Assembly (NCBI GenBank): GCA_948466335.1
Contig: CAOKAE010000003.1
Location: 1-64,000 of the forward strand
Direction of reading: 5' to 3'
DNA length: 64,000 nt
Source: an uncultured Coriobacteriia bacterium
GTDB lineage: Bacteria > Actinomycetota > Coriobacteriia > Coriobacteriales > QAMH01
Below are positions 7,041 through 15,579 of this stretch, one piece after another; the stretch's first letter is position 1, and every line of letters begins with the position of its first letter. Made by a program: the position numbers and the translations under genes. Below the pieces are notes generated by a model that worked only from the letters and a program-made list of their open reading frames with translations, had not been told where the DNA came from and made no database searches.

Positions 7041-9476
7041 ATGGCAAACACCTGCGCATCCGAATTTCTCGATCGCGTCCTGCACGGCCAAGGGCTCATG
7101 CTGGCCGATGGCGGCATGGGGACCCTCATCCAGCAGGCCGGCCTCGCGCACGTCCACGACGTGCCCGACCTGCTCAACCTCACCCATGCAAACGAGATAC
7201 GCGACCTGCAGCACCGCTACGTCGAGGCCGGCAGCGACTGTATCGCCACCAACACCTTCAGCTCCAACCGCCTCAAGCTCGCGGGCACGGACACCAACGT
7301 CGAAGAGCTCTACATCGCGGCCGCGCGCATCGCCCGTGAGGCGGGCGCACCGCTCGTCGCCGGTGACATCGGTCCCACGGGCTCCCTGCTCGCCCCGCTC
7401 GGGCAGCTCTCCTTCGAGGATGCCTACGACGTCTTCGCCGAGCAGGCGCGCGCGGCACAGGCCGCCGGCTGCGACCTCATCTTCCTCGAGACCTTCGCCG
7501 ACCTGCTCGAAGCCAAGGCGGCGCTCCTCGCCTGCCTCGAGAACACGTCCCTGCCGGTCTTCGCGACGATGACCTTCGGCGAAGACGGCCGCACCTTCAT
7601 GGGCACGACGCCGGCCATAGCCGCAACGACGCTCTCGGCGCTCGGCGCCTCGGCCGTCGGCGTCAACTGCTCGCTCGGCCCCACCGAAATCGCGCCCCTC
7701 GTCACGCAGATGGCCTCCTTTGCCCGTTGCCCCCTCATGGCGCAACCCAACGCGGGCCTGCCGCGCATCGCCGAGGACGGAACGACCGTCTACGACGTCG
7801 ATGCGGAAACGTTCGCCCGTTCCATGGCGGACATCCTCCAGGCCGGCGCACGCGTTGTCGGCGGCTGTTGCGGCACGACGCCCGAGCACATCGCCGCGCT
7901 GCGTCGCCTCCTCGACGAAGGCAACTGGTTGCAGGAATCGGGACCAGGATACCGTCCCTCCTTCGTCATGACGAGCGCCCAGGAGCTCGTCGAGCTCGCA
8001 CCCGGCGGATCCAAACTCGCGGTCGTCGGCGAGCGCATCAACCCCACGGGCAAGCCGCGGCTGAAGGAGGCGCTGGCCAGCGGCGCCTACGACCTCGCCG
8101 TATCCGAGGCGGTCGCGCAGGTCGAGGCCGGCGCCGACATCCTCGACATCAACGCCGGCGTGCCGGGCATCGACGAGCCTCGCGTACTGCGCGAGCTGAC
8201 CGAGCGCCTGCAGGCCACGGTATCGGCGCCGTTGCAGATTGACTCATCCAACCCCGACGCACTCGAAGCCGCCTGTCGCAGCTACGCGGGACGGCCGCTC
8301 GTGAACTCCGTCACCGGCAAGGCCGAGAGCCTCGCCACCGTACTTCCCCTCGCCGCACGCTATGGCGCGACGATCGTCGGCCTCACCCTTGACGAGACCG
8401 GTATCCCGCCGACGGCAAAAGCTCGCCTCGCCATCGCCGAGCGCATCATCGACGCCGCGCTCGGGGCGGGCCTGCGCCTCGAGGACATCGCCATTGACTG
8501 CCTCGTCATGGCCGCCGCCACCAACCAACCCGAAATCCCCGAGATCCTCGAAGCCGTGCGCCTGTGCAAGGAGCGCCTTGGCGTGCGCACCGTGCTCGGC
8601 GTCTCGAACGTGAGCTTCGGGCTACCCGTCCGTCCGGTGCTCAACGCGAGCTTCCTCACGGCCGCGCTGGCCTGCGGGCTCGACCTGCCCATCATCAACC
8701 CGCTCGACGGGCGCTATCGCGACGCCATCGCCGCCTTCAAGGTCATCAACGGCCAGGACGCGGGCTGCCTGGGCTACGTCGAGTCGATGCAGGACGCCGT
8801 CAGCGCGAGCGCAAACGGCTCCCCCTCGGGCGAAGCGAGCGCAAGTGGCGAGCCCGCCGCCGTCCTCCACGACGCCATCCTCACCGGCCAGCGCGATACG
8901 GCCGCCGAGGCAACGCGCCAACTGCTCGCCGCCCACGACGCCATCACCATCGCAGGCGACGTCCTGGCTCCCGCCCTCGACGAGGTCGGCCTGCGCTACG
9001 ACGAGGGCAGCTACTTCCTTCCCCAGCTCATGGCCGCAGCCGAAGCCGCCAAGTCGGCCTTCGACGTGCTCGCCGAGGCAAACGGTCCCGCCGATGCGAC
9101 ACAACGCAACTCATTGCCCATCATTCTCGCCACCGTCGAGGGCGACATTCACGACATCGGGAAGAACATCGTGAAGATGCTGCTCGAGAACTACGGGTTC
9201 ACGGTCATCGACCTCGGCCGCGACGTGGCGCCCCAGGTCGTGGTGGACGCAACGCTCGACGCCAACGCCCCGCTCGTGGGCCTCTCCGCGCTCATGACCA
9301 CGACGCTGCCCGCCATGGAACGCACCATCGCCCTACTGCGCGCGCAGGCACCCCAAACCGCGATCATGGTGGGCGGGGCTGTGCTCACCGAGGACTACGC
9401 CTTGTCATTGGGAGCAGACCACTATGCCGCCGATGCCGCCGCCTCCGTTCGCATCGCCCAGCAGCTCCTTGCGTGA
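7041..9476 (+). CDS. metH: Cobalamin-dependent methionine synthase, short form
   Basis: An 811-aa enzyme moving a methyl group from methyl-THF through cobalamin to homocysteine. Domains in order: homocysteine S-methyltransferase (about 1-300, with zinc Cys in GVNCSLGP and GGCCGTTPEH), pterin-binding (about 325-600, VVGERINPTG and DINAGVPG), B12 cap (about 620-690) and B12-binding (about 690-811, GDIHDIGKN with the cobalt-ligand His at 704). The activation domain is missing and is encoded by the gene just upstream. The start at 7041 follows GTGGGGAGC. A Ser/Gly/Ala-rich linker lies near residues 590-610. Confidence 0.96.
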   Translation: MANTCASEFLDRVLHGQGLMLADGGMGTLIQQAGLAHVHDVPDLLNLTHANEIRDLQHRYVEAGSDCIATNTFSSNRLKLAGTDTNVEELYIAAARIAREAGAPLVAGDIGPTGSLLAPLGQLSFEDAYDVFAEQARAAQAAGCDLIFLETFADLLEAKAALLACLENTSLPVFATMTFGEDGRTFMGTTPAIAATTLSALGASAVGVNCSLGPTEIAPLVTQMASFARCPLMAQPNAGLPRIAEDGTTVYDVDAETFARSMADILQAGARVVGGCCGTTPEHIAALRRLLDEGNWLQESGPGYRPSFVMTSAQELVELAPGGSKLAVVGERINPTGKPRLKEALASGAYDLAVSEAVAQVEAGADILDINAGVPGIDEPRVLRELTERLQATVSAPLQIDSSNPDALEAACRSYAGRPLVNSVTGKAESLATVLPLAARYGATIVGLTLDETGIPPTAKARLAIAERIIDAALGAGLRLEDIAIDCLVMAAATNQPEIPEILEAVRLCKERLGVRTVLGVSNVSFGLPVRPVLNASFLTAALACGLDLPIINPLDGRYRDAIAAFKVINGQDAGCLGYVESMQDAVSASANGSPSGEASASGEPAAVLHDAILTGQRDTAAEATRQLLAAHDAITIAGDVLAPALDEVGLRYDEGSYFLPQLMAAAEAAKSAFDVLAEANGPADATQRNSLPIILATVEGDIHDIGKNIVKMLLENYGFTVIDLGRDVAPQVVVDATLDANAPLVGLSALMTTTLPAMERTIALLRAQAPQTAIMVGGAVLTEDYALSLGADHYAADAAASVRIAQQLLA

Positions 9477-9569
9477 TGCGCTCTTGCGCGCCCCGACGCG
9501 AACCCTTATCATCGCAGGAAGTGTGAAATCCGGCCGTCGACGCGACCGCTTAGAGAGAAGGATGAGACA

Positions 9570-9746
9570 ATGCTACTCAACCCCGAAAAGGCTCTGGAAA
9601 CCTCCGCCATGCAGGCAAAGTACGGCTCTCCCGTCACTCCCAAGAAGCGTGGCTTCAAGGAAATCATCCTCACCACGACCGCCGGCTACATCGCCTCGAT
9701 CGCCGTCATCGCCTGCTTCTTCCTCATCGCCGCCATCGGCGCATAG
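9570..9746 (+). CDS. Small single-pass membrane protein, 58 aa
   Basis: A short gene with AGAAGGA at 9556-9562 upstream of the ATG and a Rho-independent terminator 18 nt after the stop. The product begins MLLNPEKALETSAMQ, has a basic patch (PKKRGFKE), then one hydrophobic segment of about 28 residues to the C-terminus, which suggests a bitopic membrane protein with its N-terminus inside. I do not recognise the family. The flanking signals support a real gene. Confidence 0.7.
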   Translation: MLLNPEKALETSAMQAKYGSPVTPKKRGFKEIILTTTAGYIASIAVIACFFLIAAIGA

Positions 9747-9764
9747 GCACGGCCTCCATAGCAT

Positions 9765-9794
9765 GAAAAAGGGACCCTCCGGGGTCCCTTTTCG
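9765..9794 (+). terminator. Rho-independent terminator
   Basis: The stem AAGGGACCC/GGGTCCCTT with a short TCCG loop and a T-run ends the transcript of the small membrane protein and probably the metH unit. Confidence 0.9.
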
Positions 9795-9796
9795 TT

Positions 9797-9827
9797 ATGG
9801 GGCAAATACCCTGTGTATTTGCCTCAT
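9797..9827. repeat. Family A2 hairpin at the 3' end of map
   Basis: ATGGGGCAAATAC pairs with GTATTTGCCTCAT. It lies between the terminator at 9765-9794 and the map stop codon, and is the only A2 copy not in front of a start codon. Confidence 0.85.
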
Positions 9828-9828
9828 T

Positions 9829-10713
9829 CTACCAGCACAGCAGCTCGTAGCCGTCATCGGTGACGACGATCTGCACCTCCCACTGGGCCGAGGGCGAGCC
9901 ATCGGCCGTGCGCACGGTCCAGCCATTGGGATCGTTCATGTCGATCTTCGCCTTGCCCATGTTGACCATGGGCTCGATGGTGAAGCACATACCCGGCACG
10001 AGCACGGGGCCCGTTCCCGCGGCCGCCACAAAGCTCACGAACGGGTCCTCGTGAAATTCCAGGCCGATACCGTGACCGCCAAACTCCGCGACGACGGAAT
10101 AGCCCGCATCCGTCGCGACCTTGTTGACCGCCGCGCTCACGTCACCCAGATGCGCCCACGGCTTCACGGCGGCAAGACCCGCCTCCACGGCCTCGCGCGT
10201 GACCTCGACAAGACGCCTCTTCTCCTCGTCCACCTCGCCGATGCAGAACATGCGCGACGAGTCCGAGAAGTAGCCGTCGAGAATCGTCGACATGTCGACG
10301 TTGACGATGTCGCCGCTCTTCAACACCTCGTCCTCGCTCGGGATGCCGTGGCAGACGACCTCGTTGATGGAGGTGCACACGCTCTTGGGAAAGCCCTCGT
10401 AGTCGAGGTCGGCGGGGATGGCACCGTGCTCGATGCAGTAGTCGTGCACCCAGCGGTCGATCTCCTCGGTGCTCGTGCCCACGCCGATGCGCTCGGCAAC
10501 GTAGTCAAGGGCACCGACGTTGACCTTGGCCGATGCCTTGATGCCCTCGATCTCCTCGGAGGTCTTGAGCAGGTCGCGCCCCAGGACGATCTCGCCCGCG
10601 TCATGGAGCTCCTGCAGGTGGTGATCAAACTCGAGGTGGCATTTCTTGTACTTCTTGCCGCTGCCGCACCAGCATTCGTCGTTGCGTCCGGGGCTTTCCA
10701 GATTGTCGTACAC
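9829..10713 (-). CDS. map: Type I methionine aminopeptidase with SEC-C motif
   Basis: A 294-aa metalloprotease that removes N-terminal Met from nascent proteins. An N-terminal SEC-C zinc motif (RNDECWCGSGKKYKKCH, about residues 10-26) precedes the catalytic domain, as in several Gram-positive MetAPs that dock on the ribosome. Metal ligands are visible: Asp in NVDMSTILDGYFSDSSR, His in GGHGIGLEFH, Glu in CFTIEPM and Glu in WEVQIVV. The start is taken as GTG at 10713 with GAGGAA five bases upstream; a longer reading to 10854 would add sequence unlike the family. Confidence 0.93.
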   Translation of the reverse strand: MYDNLESPGRNDECWCGSGKKYKKCHLEFDHHLQELHDAGEIVLGRDLLKTSEEIEGIKASAKVNVGALDYVAERIGVGTSTEEIDRWVHDYCIEHGAIPADLDYEGFPKSVCTSINEVVCHGIPSEDEVLKSGDIVNVDMSTILDGYFSDSSRMFCIGEVDEEKRRLVEVTREAVEAGLAAVKPWAHLGDVSAAVNKVATDAGYSVVAEFGGHGIGLEFHEDPFVSFVAAAGTGPVLVPGMCFTIEPMVNMGKAKIDMNDPNGWTVRTADGSPSAQWEVQIVVTDDGYELLCW

Positions 10714-10850
10714 CTGATTCCTCGCTTGTCTCGTGATCCGTCCGTGGTCGTTTCGCCCCATTGTAGCAGCGTCTCCGGGACAGTGTCTCATATCATCGAC
10801 AATCAATGCCTTTTGGCTATCTTTTGAGACAACGTGCCTGAGACAACGTC

Positions 10851-13133
10851 TCACAGCTCGAAGTCGAGGCCACGACCCGCGAGCACGCGCTGCAACTCGA
10901 GCAGGTAGCCCGTCATGGCCGCATCCTGCAATGCGCTCACCGCGTCGATGACCGGCAGCAAGGTCTCGCGGTCGAGGTAGCCGAGCTCGACGAGCCCATC
11001 GATGCTGGCGCGGTCATCGTGGCGCGCAGCCGCGACGCACATCTCGACAAGGTTGTCGCGCAGGATCTGCCCGTACATGCGCCGCGTGTTGTCGCTCAGG
11101 AACAACGGGTCGCGCAGTCGCCCGATGATGCGCGTGAGCTGGCCATACAGGTCGATGGGCGCCATGGACTTCGCATCGTAATCGTGCATGTTGACGACGC
11201 ACGCGTCGTAGCGCGCGAGCAGCGCCTCGGGGTTGAGGTAGCTCATCGAGTTGAAGCCGCGCACGATCTCGTTGAGGCTGCGGAAGGTGACGGGAAAGTG
11301 CAGGTCGATGCCGTCATGCCCCTGGATGGGCTCGACAAAGTCGACGTGGATGTGCTCGATGAGACAGTTCACGTTGAGGGCGCGGTCCTGGATGTGGCGC
11401 ACGTTCGTGCCGATGGTGAGCGCGGAGAGCTGCGCCGCGTTGCCAAAGGCGAACGGCGCGAGGGTATCGACCTCGCGCGGGATGGTGACGTCGGGGCGGC
11501 TCTCGTCGTAGAGCACGACACGCGAGGCACCCGCGTCCGTGCGCTCGCACAGCAGACCGCCCGTGTGATAGAAGCGCGCGCAATTGGGATTGACCTGCAC
11601 GTTCACGAGGGAGGGCCTACCCCCGATGGTGCGGGCACCGACCGTGACGAGGGCGAGCTTGCCCAAGTGGACAAAGCCGGCGGGCAGATACACGCCCTCG
11701 AGCTCCGTGTCGAAAAACGCCTCGTCGCCCATGAAACGCAGCGACTCCGGGAAGCGCACGCGTCGAAGGCTGCGACACCCGCGGAAGGCCCCGTCGCCAA
11801 TCTCGGCGAGCCCCTCGGGCAGCGTCACCTGCCGCAGGCGCGGCATGTTCACGAACGCACGCCCGCAGATGACTTCGCAACCATCCGCGACCTCGTACTC
11901 CACGAGCTCGGGCTCCATCGCGCCCATGAGCACCTGCGTCCCGTTCGCGTACAGCACGCTGCGCTCGTCGAGCCGCAGCGTCCCGCCATCCTCGATGACA
12001 ATCGTCGCATCGTCGCCACTGCATCTCACGCCCGTACCGCGCACGCAATCGCAGGCCAGATGATGCACACTCGCGGGCACGCGCAACTCGGTGATGTGGC
12101 TTTCCGCAAACGCCTCGCTCTCGATATCGAGAAGTCCCTCGTTGAGGGTAACGTTTGCAAGCTCGCGACAGCGGAAGAACGCGCGCTTCTCGATGCGACG
12201 CAAGCTCGCAGGCGCCGTGAGCTCCTGCAGCTTCGTGCGCGAGAACGCATGCGCGTCAATCGTGCGCACGCCGTCTGCAAGCGTGACGCGGCGCAGCTCG
12301 GAACAGCACGCGAAGGCCTTGGCGCCGATCTCGACGCAGCCAGCGGGGACTTCGTATTCCTCGACCGGCACGGCAACGGCGGCCAGGCGCATGTCGGCAT
12401 CGCGCTCGCCTGCAACGGCACGTTCGTAGATGCCTATGCAATCCGTTGCCAAAAACGGGTTGCGCGCATCAACATGGACTTCCGCAAGTTTGCTGCTCGC
12501 GAACGCACCCGGCTCCACCATGCTCGTGCCCACGCCGATGGCAAGGCGCCTGAGCCCGTCGACCTCGAAGACCTCGGGGCCGATGCGCTCGAGCATGCCG
12601 GGCAACACGAGTTCCTCGAGCTTGCGGCACTGGTTCACCCAGCTCGAGTCGAAACGTGTCGTTTCATGGGGCAAGACGAGACGCCGCAGGTCACGGCACA
12701 TCCTGAAGGCCGAAGGGCCGATCTCCTCGATGCCCGGAGCACAGATGACCTCCTCCACGCCCCCAAGCGATTCGCAGGCACCGGGCCCCAGCTCGAGCAC
12801 CTGCATGCCGCCCAGCTCGCCTGGCACCGCAAGCACCTCAACGCCGCCATCGGGCGGCTCGCAATCCGTGATACGGGCAAACTCCCCGTCCACGATGACG
12901 TACTCCCAAGTCGTGCCGTCAATCGCCTCATGCCGCGGCTCGGAGCAGCGCCCGTCCTCACGGGCACGGCGCTCGGCGACCTCGCGGCGCTGCCGGTCCA
13001 TGACCTCCGCAATGGCGATGATGGCGTCCTGTCCCGTCCTAACCTCCAGATCGCCGAGGTCCAGGTCGTCGGGGGCGGAGCGCACGCTGCCGAACATGAG
13101 GGTGTCACCGAAGATTTCCATGGCGTTAATCAT
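10851..13133 (-). CDS. BspA-like leucine-rich-repeat protein without signal peptide
   Basis: A 760-aa protein built mostly of LRR_5 (BspA/TpLRR-type) repeats between about residues 90 and 590: units such as IGPSAFRMCRDLRRLVLP, IGAKAFACCSELRRVTLA and IGDGAFRGCRSLRRVRFP recur every 23 or so residues. There is no signal peptide, lipobox or membrane segment, unlike typical surface BspA proteins, so it is predicted cytoplasmic. The last 170 or so residues are helical and not LRR. The start is ATG at 13133 (alternative 13121). Role unknown; LRR solenoids usually bind proteins. Confidence 0.85.
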   Translation of the reverse strand: MINAMEIFGDTLMFGSVRSAPDDLDLGDLEVRTGQDAIIAIAEVMDRQRREVAERRAREDGRCSEPRHEAIDGTTWEYVIVDGEFARITDCEPPDGGVEVLAVPGELGGMQVLELGPGACESLGGVEEVICAPGIEEIGPSAFRMCRDLRRLVLPHETTRFDSSWVNQCRKLEELVLPGMLERIGPEVFEVDGLRRLAIGVGTSMVEPGAFASSKLAEVHVDARNPFLATDCIGIYERAVAGERDADMRLAAVAVPVEEYEVPAGCVEIGAKAFACCSELRRVTLADGVRTIDAHAFSRTKLQELTAPASLRRIEKRAFFRCRELANVTLNEGLLDIESEAFAESHITELRVPASVHHLACDCVRGTGVRCSGDDATIVIEDGGTLRLDERSVLYANGTQVLMGAMEPELVEYEVADGCEVICGRAFVNMPRLRQVTLPEGLAEIGDGAFRGCRSLRRVRFPESLRFMGDEAFFDTELEGVYLPAGFVHLGKLALVTVGARTIGGRPSLVNVQVNPNCARFYHTGGLLCERTDAGASRVVLYDESRPDVTIPREVDTLAPFAFGNAAQLSALTIGTNVRHIQDRALNVNCLIEHIHVDFVEPIQGHDGIDLHFPVTFRSLNEIVRGFNSMSYLNPEALLARYDACVVNMHDYDAKSMAPIDLYGQLTRIIGRLRDPLFLSDNTRRMYGQILRDNLVEMCVAAARHDDRASIDGLVELGYLDRETLLPVIDAVSALQDAAMTGYLLELQRVLAGRGLDFEL

Positions 13134-13192
13134 AATCCATCTGCCCCGCACGCCGCGCCCATTACCGCTACAATGGCGAACTGAAATCTGTC

Positions 13193-13225
13193 GATGTGCC
13201 ACGGTGCCTGACCCCCTGACACATC
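13193..13225. repeat. Family B hairpin upstream of icd
   Basis: GATGTGCCACGG at the left and TGACACATC at the right flank TGCCTGACCCCC. It ends about 24 nt before the icd start codon, directly ahead of the ribosome-binding site. Confidence 0.85.
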
Positions 13226-13249
13226 ACGCAACCAATTACCGGAGGACCC

Positions 13250-14452
13250 ATGAGCAAGATCGAGATGAAAACCCCGCTTGTCGAGATGGACGGCGACGAG
13301 ATGACCCGCATCATCTGGTCGTTGATCAAATCCGAATTGCTCGCTCCGCACATCGACCTCAAGACCGAGTACTATGACCTGGGCCTCGAGCACCGCGACG
13401 CGACCGACGACCAGGTCACCGTGGACGCCGCCGAGGCAACCAAGCGCCTGGGCGTCGCCGTGAAATGCGCAACCATTACCCCTAATGCCGCGCGCGTCGA
13501 GGAATACGGCCTCAAGCAGATGTGGAAGAGCCCCAACGGCACCATCCGCGCCCTGCTCGATGGCACGGTCTTTCGCGCGCCCATCGTCGTCAAGGGCATC
13601 GAGCCCTGCGTGAGCTGCTGGAAAAAGCCCATCACGCTCGCCCGCCACGCCTACGGCGATGTCTACAAGAACGCCGAGATGCGCATCGACGGCCCCGGTA
13701 GCGTCGAGCTCGTCTTCGCACCCGCCGGCGGCGGCGAGGAAATACGCACCCTGGTGCATGAATTTGCTGGACCCGGCGTCGTCCAGGGCCAGCACAACCT
13801 CGACGCCTCCATCGAGAGCTTTGCCAAGAGTTGCTTCGAGTACGCGCTGTCCACCCACCAGGACCTGTGGTTCTCGACGAAGGACACCATCTCGAAGATC
13901 TACGACCACCGCTTCAAGGACATCTTCGCCGAGGTCTTCGACGCCGAATACCGCACGCGTTTCGAGGCCGCGGGCATCGAGTACTTCTACACGCTCATCG
14001 ATGACGCGGTCGCCCGCGTCATGAAGTCCGAGGGTGGCTTCATCTGGGCCTGCAAGAACTACGACGGCGACGTGATGAGCGACATGGTGTCGAGCGCCTT
14101 CGGCAGCCTCGCGATGATGACGAGCGTGCTCGTCAGCCCCCACGGCTACTACGAGTACGAGGCGGCCCACGGCACGGTGCAGCGCCACTACTACAAGCAT
14201 CTCGAGGGCAAGGAGACCTCCACCAACTCGGTGGCGACGATCTTCGCCTGGAGCGGCGGCCTGCGCAAGCGCGGCGAGCTCGACGGCACGCCCGAGCTCG
14301 TGGCCTTCGCCGACAAGCTCGAGCGCGCGACGCTCTCGTGTATCGAGGACGGCCAGATGACGGGCGACCTCGCACGCATCACCTCCATCGCCAACCCCAC
14401 CGTGCTCTCCACCGTGGGCTTCATCGAGGCAGTGGCCCAAAGACTGAAATGA
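13250..14452 (+). CDS. icd: NADP-dependent isocitrate dehydrogenase, eukaryote-like type
   Basis: A 400-aa enzyme oxidising isocitrate to 2-oxoglutarate with NADP+. It belongs to the eukaryote-like homodimeric class: [15 protein letters not shown] at the start, [16 protein letters not shown] around the substrate Ser, and [20 protein letters not shown] near the C-terminus. GGAGGACCC precedes the ATG. A TACAAT hexamer at about 13169 could be its -10. The TGA stop is part of a family A hairpin (AAATGAGACAG). In an anaerobe it would mainly supply 2-oxoglutarate for glutamate and NADPH. Confidence 0.96.
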   Translation: MSKIEMKTPLVEMDGDEMTRIIWSLIKSELLAPHIDLKTEYYDLGLEHRDATDDQVTVDAAEATKRLGVAVKCATITPNAARVEEYGLKQMWKSPNGTIRALLDGTVFRAPIVVKGIEPCVSCWKKPITLARHAYGDVYKNAEMRIDGPGSVELVFAPAGGGEEIRTLVHEFAGPGVVQGQHNLDASIESFAKSCFEYALSTHQDLWFSTKDTISKIYDHRFKDIFAEVFDAEYRTRFEAAGIEYFYTLIDDAVARVMKSEGGFIWACKNYDGDVMSDMVSSAFGSLAMMTSVLVSPHGYYEYEAAHGTVQRHYYKHLEGKETSTNSVATIFAWSGGLRKRGELDGTPELVAFADKLERATLSCIEDGQMTGDLARITSIANPTVLSTVGFIEAVAQRLK

Positions 14453-14495
14453 GACAGATTGGTCAGACACATTTGTCTCAGTAACCAGTTGCCTA
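14448..14495. repeat. Family A1 hairpin overlapping the icd stop codon
   Basis: ATGAGACA...TGTCTCA with the core GGTCAGACAC supplies the icd TGA. The tail GTAACCAGTTGCCTA is identical to that of the copy at 26893-26941. Confidence 0.88.
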
Positions 14496-14500
14496 CATTT

Positions 14501-14534
14501 CTGTCATTTCGAGCGAAGCGAACGTGAGTGACAG
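14501..14534. repeat. Mini family C hairpin
   Basis: CTGTCATTTCGAGCGAAGCG resembles the left end of family C and TGACAG the right end, without the internal part. It lies between the converging icd and the spermidine-synthase-like gene and may serve as a terminator. Confidence 0.6.
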
Positions 14535-14535
14535 C

Positions 14536-15450
14536 CTACGCCCCTGTCGGTACCGTCCAATTCTCCTCGCGCGCGTTCTCATCAAGTAGCAGCTCGGCGT
14601 CCGCGAGCTCCCAGGCCTCGAGCATGATCGCGCCGGCGAAACGCCAGTCGCCGTCGGTGGCGATGACGACGTTGTTGTCGCAGTTGGAGAGCACGTCCGG
14701 CTGCCCCGGAAGCACGTAGACGTGGGCGAACTCGCTCGCAAGCGTGCGCAGTATGCGCCGCATCGTGCGCGAACGCGGGCCCTCCACCGCACCGATCACG
14801 TTGGCCAGGTAGATGCCGCCCTCGCGCAGGTGCTCGTGGTACAACCGCGCGGCCTCGCGCGTCACGAGGCTGTCCACGAGGCTCATGCCGCTGAAGCAGT
14901 CGTTCACGATGGCGTCATAGCGCTCTGTCGAACCTTCGAGAAACGCGCGCGCATCGCCTTCCACGAGCTGCAGACGGCCGTTCTCGTCCAAATCGTATTC
15001 CTCGAACAGGCGGTCGAGGAAGAAGTAGCGACAGGCGATGGCCGTGATGACGGGATCGATTTCGACGCAGGTCACGAAGGTCTCGGGATGATGGGCGATG
15101 AGGTGCTTGGGGTAGGAGTAGCCGCCACCGCCCAAGACCAGCACGTCGCGCACGGGCACGCCGGCAAAGAACATGCAATCGTAGTCGCGCGTGTAGGAGT
15201 AGGCAAGGTCGCAATACGTGTCGTCATCCAGATAGGTGGCCGATTGCATGGTCCCCGCCACGTTCATCACGCGCACGAGACCGTCCTTGCGCTCGATGGT
15301 GAAGACCCGACACGGCCCCGCCATCGTGTCGAACTTGAGGAAGATCTCGCGCGAACGTCGATACCTGCGCACTAGCACGACGGCCGCGACCGCAATCGCC
15401 GCCACCGCAACAAGACCAGCGCATATCACTATGACCAGCGTCATATCCAT
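14536..15450 (-). CDS. Membrane-anchored spermidine synthase-like protein
   Basis: A 304-aa protein with one N-terminal transmembrane segment (about residues 2-27) followed by a basic RRYRRSR stretch and a Rossmann methyltransferase/aminopropyltransferase fold: VLVLGGGGYSYPKH (nucleotide-binding loop), VEIDPVITAIA (acidic ribose-binding residue) and IVNDCFSGMSL. It resembles the spermidine-synthase-like part of fused MFS/SpeE proteins; true polyamine synthesis is uncertain. ATG at 15450 sits 6 bases after TACTAT, so a leaderless transcript is possible. It is convergent with icd. Confidence 0.82.
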   Translation of the reverse strand: MDMTLVIVICAGLVAVAAIAVAAVVLVRRYRRSREIFLKFDTMAGPCRVFTIERKDGLVRVMNVAGTMQSATYLDDDTYCDLAYSYTRDYDCMFFAGVPVRDVLVLGGGGYSYPKHLIAHHPETFVTCVEIDPVITAIACRYFFLDRLFEEYDLDENGRLQLVEGDARAFLEGSTERYDAIVNDCFSGMSLVDSLVTREAARLYHEHLREGGIYLANVIGAVEGPRSRTMRRILRTLASEFAHVYVLPGQPDVLSNCDNNVVIATDGDWRFAGAIMLEAWELADAELLLDENAREENWTVPTGA

Positions 15451-15522
15451 GCGCACATAGTAGCATCTCGCCATAGCCACATTCGTCGCACTCAAGTACA
15501 ATTGATTATCAATTTTTCACAG

Positions 15523-15554
15523 AATGAGACAAATACCCCATGTATTTGCCTCAT
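15523..15554. repeat. Family A2 hairpin upstream of helD
   Basis: AATGAGACAAATAC pairs with GTATTTGCCTCAT. It ends 25 nt before the helD start codon. Confidence 0.9.
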
Positions 15555-15579
15555 CTGCAAAACCGCGGTAGGGAGCACC

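Noticed and set aside
11019-13184. A 721-codon plus-strand frame opposite the LRR protein
   Set aside because: It has no start signals and the minus strand has clear LRR periodicity.
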